Source of the DNA: JAWPNA01 sp045402695
GTDB lineage: Bacteria > Acidobacteriota > Polarisedimenticolia > JACPZX01 > DASXTC01
Length of the DNA: 10,460 nt
Reading direction: 5' to 3'
Assembly (NCBI GenBank): GCA_045402695.1
Contig: JAWPNA010000187.1
Location: 1-10,460 of the forward strand
The notes beneath the pieces were generated by a model. That model saw only the letters and a list, made by a program, of their open reading frames with translations. It had not been told where the DNA came from and made no database searches. The position numbers and the translations under genes are program-made. Of this stretch, positions 1 through 6,046 are shown one piece after another (position 1 is the first letter of the stretch; every line of letters begins with the position of its first letter).

Positions 1-1128
1 CCCGCCGCCCCCCCATCCCCCCCCCCCAGGCCCGAGACCCCCGCACGGGCGGCTCCCCCCCCCCCCCCACCCGCCCTGGCGGCCGCGGCCCCCGCCACTG
101 GAACAACGGCCGGCGGCAACGGAGCACCGCCCAAGGCCGACCAGATGAGAATCGCCGAACGGATCATCCACCGTTACATCGCCAAGCGGCGCAGGCTTCC
201 CGATCGCCGCAGCGGGTACACACAGAAGGCCGTCATCGGCCACCACAAGGTGTACCTCAGGACAGGCGAGTATGAGGACGGCCAGCTCGGCGAGATCTTC
301 CTCGACATGCACAAGGAAGGCGCCGCCTTCCGCAGCCTCATGAACTGCTTCGCCATCGCGATCTCGCTGGGCATGCAGCACGGCGTGCCGCTCGACGAGT
401 TCGTGGACGCCTTCGTCTTCACCCGGTTCGAGCCCAACGGCATGGTGCGCGGTAATCCCCACATCAAGATGACCACTTCGGTGATCGACTACGTCTTCCG
501 CGAGCTCGCGATCACCTACCTCGGCCGCACCGACCTGGCACAGGTCACCCATGAGGACCTGCGCGCCGACACGACCGGACGGCCCGACACCGAGCCCGAG
601 TTCGACGAGGACAGCGGCACCTTCGTGACCGAGCGTGTGGTGGACTGGGACGCCGAAGCCACCCGGATGAAGGTGCCCCGCACCAAGCACCTGAACGTCG
701 GCTTCGTGAACGAACCGGCGGCGGCGCCGGAGCCGGCCCCCGGCACCGCTCCCGATTCAGGTCAGCCGGACCCCGTCGCCACCCCGGCCCCGGCCATTCA
801 TGCAATCACGCCCCCCCCGGTGTCGCCGCTCGCCATGACCGCATCCACGGCAACCGCGGCAGCCATCGGAACAACGCCCGGCGGCCTCGGCATGATCTCC
901 ATGACTCCAACACCCACGCTTGTGCTGCCCAATTCGCGCGCTCGGGCGGCCGCCGTTTCCCTCGGCCTGCCCGCCGCGGCCGGCGCGCCCGAGCGCGAGT
1001 TGATCCGCCAGGCCCGCTACAAGGGGTACGAAGGCGACCCCTGCGGCGAGTGCGGCCAGTTCACCATGGTCCGCAACGGCACCTGCCTCAAGTGCCTCTC
1101 GTGCGGAGCCACCAGCGGCTGTTCGTGA
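1..1128 (+). CDS. nrdJ: Adenosylcobalamin-dependent (class II) ribonucleotide reductase, C-terminal part (5' truncated)
   Basis: Class II RNR reduces ribonucleotides to deoxyribonucleotides in the cytosol using B12 and no oxygen. Only the last 375 residues are present. The reading frame is open to base 1, so the first in-frame ATG (145) is internal, not a start. Residues 1-47 form a Pro/Ala-rich linker written in C runs. Residues 70-185 match the C-terminal accessory domain of proteobacterial-type NrdJ, with recognisable blocks such as LRTGEYEDGQLGEIF, MHKEGAAFRSLMN and FTRFEPNG. A second Pro/Ala-rich linker follows. The last 38 residues are a Cys tail (CxxC, ten residues, CxxCxxC, ending GCS; Cys at about 348, 351, 362, 365, 368 and 374). 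In this family the tail binds metal and/or re-reduces the active site. The catalytic barrel is outside the window. Family identification is confident; frame integrity inside the C runs is less certain. Confidence 0.93.
   Translation, partial: PAAPPSPPPRPETPARAAPPPPPPALAAAAPATGTTAGGNGAPPKADQMRIAERIIHRYIAKRRRLPDRRSGYTQKAVIGHHKVYLRTGEYEDGQLGEIFLDMHKEGAAFRSLMNCFAIAISLGMQHGVPLDEFVDAFVFTRFEPNGMVRGNPHIKMTTSVIDYVFRELAITYLGRTDLAQVTHEDLRADTTGRPDTEPEFDEDSGTFVTERVVDWDAEATRMKVPRTKHLNVGFVNEPAAAPEPAPGTAPDSGQPDPVATPAPAIHAITPPPVSPLAMTASTATAAAIGTTPGGLGMISMTPTPTLVLPNSRARAAAVSLGLPAAAGAPERELIRQARYKGYEGDPCGECGQFTMVRNGTCLKCLSCGATSGCS
11..68. repeat. Poly-C homopolymer tracts in the nrdJ linker
   Basis: There is a run of 11 C at 17-27 and a run of 14 C at 55-68, with shorter runs between. 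In the nrdJ frame these encode a proline-rich linker. Runs of this length are prone to slippage and to sequencing or assembly error, and lie at the window edge. Confidence 0.85.
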
Positions 1129-1132
1129 GCTC

Positions 1133-1972
1133 ATGATGCGCGGCCAGGCCCTTCATCAGGGCCCTCTCGTCAGCCTCATCCGCTTCGACCACCCGCCTGA
1201 TGCGCGCCATCGCGACCCGTCCGAGGAGGTCGCCTCCCACCATTCCGTCAGCTTCATCGAACGGGGCGATTTCGAGCTTCATCAAGGGAGACGATGCTGG
1301 CGGATGGGGCCGACCTTCCTCTTCGTCACGCACCCTGGGTTTTCCTACCGCTGCAGCCACTCAGGCTCCAGCCCCGACGACGTGAGCCTCTCGGTGCGGT
1401 ACTCGCCCGCGCTGGTTGACGACGTGCAGACAACGATCGGCCGGCGCTGGACCCGATCGGCCCCGGTGGCGATGCTCACGAACCGGCTCGCCTACCTAAG
1501 CCACCGTCTGGTCGAGACCGCGGGCGGCGGTGACGCGGCGATGGCCGCGATCACGCTGGCGGGTGAGCTGCTCGTGGCACTCGAAGATGGGGCGCTCGAC
1601 GACGCCGCGCCGGGCGCCACGCCGTGTGCCACGAAACTCTTCCGAGCCGGTCAGCTCGCGTGGTACGCGCGGCGGGTCGATGCCGCGCGGGAGATGCTGT
1701 CCGAACGGTTCGCCGAGCCTCTGTCGCTCGAAGCGACGGCCCGTGAGGTCGGCATGAGCCCGTTTCATTTCAGCCGTGTATTTCGCGAGCTTGTGGGGGT
1801 ACCGCCGCACCGCTACCTGCTGCAGGCGCGGCTGGCTCGCGCGGCGCGACGGCTGAAAGAGGGAGCCGGCGTCACCGAGACCTGCTACGCGACCGGCTTC
1901 AACAACCTCAGCCACTTCACCCGAACCTTCCGCCGGGCCCACGGCGTGCCTCCTTCACGGTACGGCGCCTGA
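1133..1972 (+). CDS. AraC-family transcriptional regulator
   Basis: A 279-residue DNA-binding regulator. Residues 1-165 form a variable N-terminal half of cupin-like sensor type, without a recognised ligand. Residues about 195-277 are the AraC/XylS double helix-turn-helix: the first HTH lies around LEATAREVGMSPFHFSRVF (199-217), and the second follows TETCYATGFNNLSHFTRTF (248-266), closing with the family signature GVPPSRY (271-277). The start is uncertain. ATG 1133 lies 4 bases after the nrdJ stop and has no clear Shine-Dalgarno sequence, so translation may be coupled to nrdJ. The next gene downstream, 106 bases away on the same strand, encodes a VOC protein. AraC-VOC pairs are common, so this gene may regulate it, but that is inference. 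Confidence 0.9.
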   Translation: MMRGQALHQGPLVSLIRFDHPPDARHRDPSEEVASHHSVSFIERGDFELHQGRRCWRMGPTFLFVTHPGFSYRCSHSGSSPDDVSLSVRYSPALVDDVQTTIGRRWTRSAPVAMLTNRLAYLSHRLVETAGGGDAAMAAITLAGELLVALEDGALDDAAPGATPCATKLFRAGQLAWYARRVDAAREMLSERFAEPLSLEATAREVGMSPFHFSRVFRELVGVPPHRYLLQARLARAARRLKEGAGVTETCYATGFNNLSHFTRTFRRAHGVPPSRYGA

Positions 1973-2065
1973 CCGCGCCGGCCGGCGAACGGAGCCCATC
2001 GGAAAAGAGCAAGAAAGCGCAAGCGGCCCCCCCCTCACGGGCGGTACTATCCGGCACCATCAACA

Positions 2066-2073
2066 GAAGGAGG
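2066..2073 (+). promoter_or_regulatory. Strong ribosome binding site of the VOC gene
   Basis: AGAAGGAGGAA lies just upstream of ATG 2079 at normal spacing, which fixes this start. The 106-base gap before it (1973-2078) ends the AraC gene and shows no convincing -35/-10 pair. Confidence 0.75.
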
Positions 2074-2078
2074 AACGC

Positions 2079-2447
2079 ATGTACGATCACGTCAGCCTGA
2101 AGGTGAAGGACTACAGGAAGAGCAAGCGCTTTTACGAGAAGGCACTCGCGCCACTCGGCTGCAAGCTGCAGGGCGAGTACGACGGGAACACCGCCGGCTT
2201 CGGCGCGGGCGAGACCACGTCCCTCTGGATCTCCGAGGGGAAGCCCGCCTCGACCAGCGTGCACATCGCCTTCGCCAGCCCGAGCCGGGCCGGCGTCAAC
2301 GCCTTCCACGCGGCGGCGCTGGAGGCGGGCGGCCGCGACAACGGCCCCCCGGGGATCCGCGCGAACTACGCTCCGACCTACTACGCCGCGTTCGCGCACG
2401 ACCCGGATGGAAACAACGTCGAGGCGGTCTGCCACGCGAAGAAGTGA
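2079..2447 (+). CDS. VOC-superfamily (glyoxalase/dioxygenase fold) protein
   Basis: A 122-residue single-module vicinal oxygen chelate protein, cytosolic because no signal peptide or TM segment is visible. It begins MYDHVSLKVKDYRKSKRFYE, the classic first beta strand and helix of the fold. It ends with the FAHDPDGNNVEAVCH block that carries the metal-ligand Glu. His4, His62 (in STSVHIAF) and Glu115 are positioned as the usual metal triad, so a metal-dependent activity is plausible. The substrate cannot be read from the sequence: family members include lyases, dioxygenases, thiol transferases and drug-binding proteins. It is preceded by an AraC regulator and followed, after 62 bases, by an exported protein and an ECF sigma system. 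It may be the first gene of that cluster. Confidence 0.9.
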   Translation: MYDHVSLKVKDYRKSKRFYEKALAPLGCKLQGEYDGNTAGFGAGETTSLWISEGKPASTSVHIAFASPSRAGVNAFHAAALEAGGRDNGPPGIRANYAPTYYAAFAHDPDGNNVEAVCHAKK

Positions 2448-2462
2448 GACGACACCTCGTGC

Positions 2463-2532
2463 AACCCTTTCCAGGCCGCCGGCCACTCATGGGGCGGAGG
2501 CGGACAACCATGAGAAGTGACTGGAAAGGGTT
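2463..2532 (+). repeat. Nested inverted repeats around the start of the exported-protein gene
   Basis: Perfect 12-base arms AACCCTTTCCAG (2463-2474) and CTGGAAAGGGTT (2521-2532) enclose 46 bases. Inside them, CTCATGG (2486-2492) and CCATGAG (2508-2514) form a perfect 7-base inverted repeat. Its 15-base loop contains the GGAGG ribosome-binding site (2496-2500), and its right arm contains the ATG start codon (2510). As RNA this could fold into a two-level stem that hides or presents the start site; as DNA the outer arms could be an operator. The pairing is read directly; the regulatory role is inference. Confidence 0.55.
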
Positions 2533-3082
2533 CATCGGGCGTGCAGCCCGCAGGCCGGCGGTGGCGATGATGATTCTCCTGCTCCAGGCTGGCGGCGCCG
2601 GCACCGTCCTGGGGCAGGAGCACGACAAGGCGGCGAACATCGCCCGCGCTTCGGCCGCCTTCGAGATGCTCAAGAAGCTCGAGGGGGAATGGCGCGGCCG
2701 GGGCGGCCGGGGCCTGGACGAAGTGATCAAGCTGGAGGTTATCGCCAACGGCACGGTCGTCCTGGAAAGGTCGGCGTTCGAGGCCCATCCGGGCCAGACG
2801 ATGGCCACCACGTTCCAGCTCGATGGCGACAGGTTGATGTTGACCCATTACTGCATCGCGGGCAACCAGCCGCGGATGGTGGCGGCGCAGTATGAGGAAG
2901 GGGGCCGGTTGGTCACCTTCGTCTTTCTGGACGGGACCAACCTGCCATCGAGAGACACCGGCCACATGGACAAGGCGGTCTTTCGCTTCATCGACGAGGC
3001 TCATTTCACGTCGCGGTGGACCTGGTACGAGAAGGGTCAGGAACAATGGACCGAGGAGATCGTCTACGAGCGGAAAAGCTGA
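2510..3082 (+). CDS. Exported lipocalin-like protein of unknown function (DUF1579-like)
   Basis: A 190-residue protein. The start at ATG 2510 is preferred because GGAGG at 2496-2500 sits 9 bases upstream. GTG 2444 (overlapping the VOC stop) and ATG 2489 are in frame but lack a good ribosome-binding site. Residues 1-35 form a Sec signal peptide: RRAARR-type basic start, hydrophobic stretch 17-29, likely cleavage after VLG. Residues 54-188 look like a single small beta barrel, opening with LEGEWRG and containing LTHYCIAGNQPRM (111-123), a block I associate with DUF1579/lipocalin-like exported proteins of soil bacteria. The final strand includes WTWYEKGQEQWTEEIVYE. No catalytic residues can be named; ligand binding is a guess from fold resemblance. 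It lies 13 bases before the ECF gene and is probably co-transcribed with it. Confidence 0.8.
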   Translation: MRSDWKGFIGRAARRPAVAMMILLLQAGGAGTVLGQEHDKAANIARASAAFEMLKKLEGEWRGRGGRGLDEVIKLEVIANGTVVLERSAFEAHPGQTMATTFQLDGDRLMLTHYCIAGNQPRMVAAQYEEGGRLVTFVFLDGTNLPSRDTGHMDKAVFRFIDEAHFTSRWTWYEKGQEQWTEEIVYERKS

Positions 3083-3084
3083 CC

Positions 3085-3098
3085 AGGACAGACCGTTG
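3085..3098 (+). promoter_or_regulatory. Ribosome binding site and TTG start deciding the ECF gene
   Basis: AGGA at 3085-3088 is 7 bases before TTG 3096, in the ECF frame. A longer in-frame reading begins at ATG 2892, but that lies inside the preceding gene in another frame and encodes unrelated Arg/Ser-rich sequence. TTG 3096 gives a normal ECF N-terminus. Confidence 0.6.
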
Positions 3099-3674
3099 GT
3101 CGAGGCGTTCCTTCTCTCCCGCGATGAGGAGGCGTTCCGGCTCCTCTACCGGCGGCACGCGGCGCTGCTTTACCGAGTCTCGTACCGGCTGCTGCGAGGA
3201 GACGAAGTCGGCGCCGAGGAGGCGGTCCAGGATGTCTGGGTGCGCGCCATCGGCCTGCTGCCGGCGTTTCGCTGGGATTCCAGCCTGAGCACCTGGCTGA
3301 CCGGCATCGCGATCAACCGGTGCCGGGAGATGATCCGGACGATACGCTCGGGGCCGCTCGCCGCCACGGCGGCCCCCAGCGACGTCGCATCGAGCGACAC
3401 CCCGATGGCGGGCGGCGAGACCGGCCCGGCGCGGGTTGACCTGCAGCGCGCCATTGCCCGCCTGCCTGACGGCTACCGCGAGGTCCTCGTGCTGCACGAC
3501 GTGGAAGGGTACAGCCACGAAGAGATCGCCGGGATGCTCGGGATCAGCGCGGGCACGTCCAAGAGTCAGCTTTCTCGCGCCAGGCGCGCTGTGCGGGAGC
3601 GCCTGACGGACAACGGGCTGTCCGTCCTGCCGGGAGACGTCTTCACGGAGCCTGCAAGAAAGGAGGCGACATGA
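3096..3674 (+). CDS. ECF-type RNA polymerase sigma factor (sigma-70 family)
   Basis: A 192-residue alternative sigma factor with the two-domain ECF layout. Region 2 spans about residues 5-78: FLLSRDEEAFRLLYRRH at its start, the core-binding/-10 segment DEVGAEEAVQDVWVRA (36-51), then STWLTGIAINRCRE (65-78). A Gly/Ala/Ser linker covers about 84-112. Region 4 spans about 115-170, with LPDGYREVLVLHDVEGYSHEEIA and the HTH GMLGISAGTSKSQLSRARR that reads the -35 element. There is no C-terminal SnoaL or TPR extension, so it is not a typical ECF41 or ECF42 member. The stop overlaps the next gene as ATGA, the usual arrangement of a sigma factor with its membrane partner. Its regulon and signal cannot be inferred from the window. 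Confidence 0.92.
   Translation: MVEAFLLSRDEEAFRLLYRRHAALLYRVSYRLLRGDEVGAEEAVQDVWVRAIGLLPAFRWDSSLSTWLTGIAINRCREMIRTIRSGPLAATAAPSDVASSDTPMAGGETGPARVDLQRAIARLPDGYREVLVLHDVEGYSHEEIAGMLGISAGTSKSQLSRARRAVRERLTDNGLSVLPGDVFTEPARKEAT
3660..3674 (+). promoter_or_regulatory. ATGA translational coupling with strong ribosome binding site
   Basis: AAGGAGG lies at 3660-3666 inside the end of the sigma gene. The ATG at 3671 overlaps the sigma stop TGA (3672-3674), so translation of the two products is probably coupled. Confidence 0.75.
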
Positions 3675-4297
3675 TCCCCCTGAACCACGGGGAGCAAGAC
3701 GATCTGAGTCGTGCCGAGGCCGAGGCCCTCGCGTCGCTGCGTGGCTGTCCAGATCCACCTGAGCATCTCGAGGACCGCGTCGTGGCGAAACTGCGCGGCC
3801 GCGGCCTGCTGCGCGTCACGCGGGGTTCCAGCCCGATCCTGTACGGCAAGGTCGCCGCCGGCCTGGCCGCGGGCTTGGCCTTGTTCGCCGCCGGCGTGGC
3901 CGTCGGCAGCCGCGCGGCTGCCCCTGAGCGTCTCACCGAGGGGGGCGCGGCGCACGCGCGGTTCGCGCTATTCCTGTACGAGGGATCGGAGTACCAGGTC
4001 CCAGCCGAACAGGAGCTTCCTGCGCGCATTGACGAGTACCGGCGCTGGGCCGCGCAGCTACGCGCGGCAGGCCACGCCGTGGAGGGCGAAAAGCTGAAGG
4101 ATGGAGGCGACAATCTGAGAAGCGACCCAGCGCGCGGCGGGCCGGTCGTGGCGTCGGGGCCTTCCTCGCCCGAGACTCTGGGTGGCTACTTCATCGTCGG
4201 AGCGGACAGCTACGACCAGGCCATGACGCTCGCCCGAGACTGCCCGCATCTGCTCTACGGGGGGCGCGTCGAAGTCAGGCAAATCGACGACCTGTGA
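3671..4297 (+). CDS. Membrane anti-sigma-like protein with C-terminal YCII-like domain
   Basis: A 208-residue protein in three parts. Residues 1-58 are a short, charged, presumably cytoplasmic segment with LRGCPDPPEHLEDRVVAKLRGRGLL, which resembles the N-terminal segment of short anti-sigma proteins from Acidobacteriota-like genomes; no zinc-binding HxxxCxxC motif is present. Residues about 59-80 form one hydrophobic Ala/Gly-rich TM helix. Residues about 96-205 resemble a YCII/DGPF domain: ARFALFLYEGSEYQ (first strand), EYRRWAAQLRAAGHAVEGEKL (helix and strand), LGGYFIVGADSYDQAMTLA and CPHLLYGGRVEVRQID. The usual DGPF turn appears as SGPS. With the N-terminus inside, the YCII domain would lie outside the cytoplasmic membrane. 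Coupling to the ECF gene points to control of that sigma factor; direct binding is inference. YCII fold assignment is fairly confident. Confidence 0.78.
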   Translation: MIPLNHGEQDDLSRAEAEALASLRGCPDPPEHLEDRVVAKLRGRGLLRVTRGSSPILYGKVAAGLAAGLALFAAGVAVGSRAAAPERLTEGGAAHARFALFLYEGSEYQVPAEQELPARIDEYRRWAAQLRAAGHAVEGEKLKDGGDNLRSDPARGGPVVASGPSSPETLGGYFIVGADSYDQAMTLARDCPHLLYGGRVEVRQIDDL

Positions 4298-4307
4298 CGA
4301 CGCCGCG

Positions 4308-4631
4308 TCAACGGCAACGGCAGATGCGCACCGGGCAGTTGCTGTGCACGCACTTGCCCAACCCCACTCCGCACGGTTCGTCGCAGTCCGAGTTCTTCCA
4401 GCACTCGGGGAGGAGCCGGCATATCGCCGCGGGCTCGATGAGGTCCTCCTGCCGGCCCCGCTGCACTGCGTGCTCGATGCCGGGGCCCACTGCGCCGGCC
4501 GCCGCCTCGCCGAGCCAGGTCTTCGCCATCGGCCGCTCCGGCGCGCTCAGCGCCGTGATGACCGCCGCCCCCGCCATGGCAACCAGCGCCACGGCGATCA
4601 CCTTCGCGATCCAGGAGATCTCTCGTTTCAT
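4308..4631 (-). CDS. Small exported or membrane-anchored eight-cysteine protein, function unknown
   Basis: A 107-residue protein. The start at 4631 is chosen because GGAGG (complement of 4639-4643) lies 7 bases upstream; an in-frame start at 4682 would add a polar extension lying over the predicted promoter. Residues 9-29 are hydrophobic (a signal peptide or anchor) after MKREISW. The middle is Ala/Gly-rich, then charged. The last 37 residues carry all eight cysteines (71, 77, 83, 87, 94, 99, 104, 106), including SDCDEPCGVGLGKCVHSNC and the terminus RICRCR. The even number and export signal suggest four disulfides in the periplasm or outside. I do not recognise the family. It is convergent with the anti-sigma gene (10 bases between stops) and divergent from the protease gene. 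Confidence 0.72.
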   Translation of the reverse strand: MKREISWIAKVIAVALVAMAGAAVITALSAPERPMAKTWLGEAAAGAVGPGIEHAVQRGRQEDLIEPAAICRLLPECWKNSDCDEPCGVGLGKCVHSNCPVRICRCR

Positions 4632-4669
4632 CGGTGTCCCTCCATCGGTTGCGCGAATTCGCTCCTCTT

Positions 4670-4698
4670 TACATACGCGCATCCGAGCGCCCCGTCAA
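4670..4698 (-). promoter_or_regulatory. Candidate sigma-70 promoter of the eight-cysteine protein gene
   Basis: On the minus strand, TTGACG (complement of 4693-4698) is a 5/6 match to the -35 consensus and is followed after exactly 17 bases by TATGTA (complement of 4670-4675), a 3/6 match to -10. Transcription would begin near 4663, leaving about 32 bases of leader that include the ribosome-binding site. The -10 is weak, so the call is tentative. Confidence 0.4.
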
Positions 4699-4771
4699 GA
4701 CTCCGAGAAAACCGGTCGCATTCCTGAAACCGCCGGCCTGCCGGCGACGTTCACGTGAGCGGAGGTGACAC

Positions 4772-5893
4772 ATGCTCACGCTGATCCTCGCCGCAGGCTG
4801 CCTGATCGCCGCCGCCCCGGCGGCGACCGAGCCCACCGCCGACGTCCTCATGGATCTCCGGTGGCAGAAACCAGCCATCGAAGTGAAGCTCAACGGGACC
4901 GGACCCTACTGGTTCCTTCTGGACAGCGGGGCAGGGCCCTACCTCATCGTGGACTCCGACTTGGCCGCCGAGCTGCGCCTCCCGCCGGAGGGCAAGGACA
5001 AGGTCGGAGACCCGAGCAATCCCCACGCGCTCACCGTCGACAAAGTGTACGTGGACCGCGTGGACGTGGGAAGCCTCACCTACGAAGGGGTGGAGGCGCT
5101 GAGCAGGGACCAGCCGATGTATTCCGGACCGGATCGGCCCCGGGGTGTGGTAGGGGTCGGGCTGTTCGGGGGGATGCTCGTGACCTTCGATTACCCTGCC
5201 GGCCGTCTGCGGCTGACGCTGGGCGATCTCCCGGAGCCCGACGGTGTCACCGTGCTCAACGCCCCGATGACTCACAACGTCCCTTCGATCGAGATCGACG
5301 TGGCCGGCAAGCATCTGATGGCGCGCCTGGACACCGGCTCGACCGGCTTCCTGTCGCTGCCTCCGCATCTTGCGAAGCAACTGCCGCTGGCCGGCGAGCC
5401 GGTCGAGGTCGGGCGCGCCCACACCGTGAATCGACAGTACCCGATCCTCTCCGCCGACCTGCGGGGGGAGGTCCACCTGGGCGGCCTCCGGATCGAGAAC
5501 CCCACGCTGCACTTCATGGACTCGGTCGGCGCGAACCTGGGCACCGATCTGCTGCGGGCTCTCGTGGTCACCATCGACCGGAAGAACCAGCGCGTGCGGC
5601 TGGTGTCGGACGGCCGGCCGATCACGCCCTCGAACCGTCCGCGGTTGGGCCTTCTGTCCGCGACCGTGCAGGACGGCCGGATGCCGATCGAGGGGGTGGC
5701 TCCTGGCTCGCGGGCGGAGAAGGCCGGACTTCGGGCCGGCGACGCGGTGGTGAAGATCAACGGCCAGCCCGTCGCGCCCATGAAACCTGGAGATGCCGCC
5801 ATGGCTCTGCGCGCTACGCCGCTTCGCCTCACGTTGCTACGGGAAGGACATGAGGTCGAGGTGGATGTGAACATGGAGCCGGAGGCGCGCTGA
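4772..5893 (+). CDS. Exported two-lobed retropepsin-like aspartyl protease with PDZ domain
   Basis: A 373-residue predicted protease. GGAGG at 4761-4765 supports ATG 4772. Residues 1-18 form a short signal peptide (LTLILAAGCLIAAAPAA); Cys10 could be a lipobox Cys in LAAGC, so a lipoprotein is possible. The first protease lobe holds WFLLDSGAG (48-55, catalytic Asp51). The second lobe holds ARLDTGSTGFLSLP (184-197, Asp187). In clan AA proteases each lobe supplies one catalytic Asp, so this chain has both. Residues about 290-368 are a PDZ domain, with GVAPGSRAEKAGLRAGDAVVKINGQPV characteristic of carboxylate-loop PDZ modules. It probably acts in the periplasm on unfolded or C-terminally tagged proteins; the substrate is unknown. 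It is divergent from the eight-cysteine gene. Confidence 0.88.
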   Translation: MLTLILAAGCLIAAAPAATEPTADVLMDLRWQKPAIEVKLNGTGPYWFLLDSGAGPYLIVDSDLAAELRLPPEGKDKVGDPSNPHALTVDKVYVDRVDVGSLTYEGVEALSRDQPMYSGPDRPRGVVGVGLFGGMLVTFDYPAGRLRLTLGDLPEPDGVTVLNAPMTHNVPSIEIDVAGKHLMARLDTGSTGFLSLPPHLAKQLPLAGEPVEVGRAHTVNRQYPILSADLRGEVHLGGLRIENPTLHFMDSVGANLGTDLLRALVVTIDRKNQRVRLVSDGRPITPSNRPRLGLLSATVQDGRMPIEGVAPGSRAEKAGLRAGDAVVKINGQPVAPMKPGDAAMALRATPLRLTLLREGHEVEVDVNMEPEAR

Positions 5894-5904
5894 GCCTGCC
5901 GGGT

Positions 5905-5918
5905 GGGCCCTTCGGCCC
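5905..5918 (+). terminator. Weak hairpin after the protease gene
   Basis: GGGCC, loop CTTC, GGCCC forms a perfect 5-base stem 12 bases after the protease stop. No T-run follows, so a Rho-independent terminator is only possible. The remaining gap to 6046 has no clear promoter. Confidence 0.25.
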
Positions 5919-6046
5919 CGCCATACTGCACGAATAAACAGCGCCCCGCATGCCCACTTGTTTTCCGATCCACGGTTGCATGAGAATCGGTGCGACTGCT
6001 GTGTGAAGCTCGCATCTTGACGACCGATGGACGGAAGGAGTGAGAC

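Noticed and set aside
2444..2509. GTG 2444 or ATG 2489 as start of the exported protein
   Set aside because: Neither has a good ribosome-binding site, and each adds an Arg-rich stretch before the signal peptide; ATG 2510 has GGAGG 9 bases upstream.
2892..3095. N-terminal extension of the ECF sigma factor to ATG 2892
   Set aside because: It would overlap the exported-protein gene out of frame and adds non-sigma sequence; TTG 3096 with AGGA upstream gives a normal ECF N-terminus.
4765..5853. A 362-codon plus-strand frame overlapping the aspartyl protease
   Set aside because: Arg/Gly/Ala-rich shadow without domains; the overlapping frame carries clear DSGAG, DTGST and PDZ motifs and a ribosome-binding site.
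5940..6000. Possible promoter TTGTTT with GAGAAT upstream of the TonB-domain gene
   Set aside because: The -35 match is only 3 of 6 and spacing is 18; not distinguishable from background.
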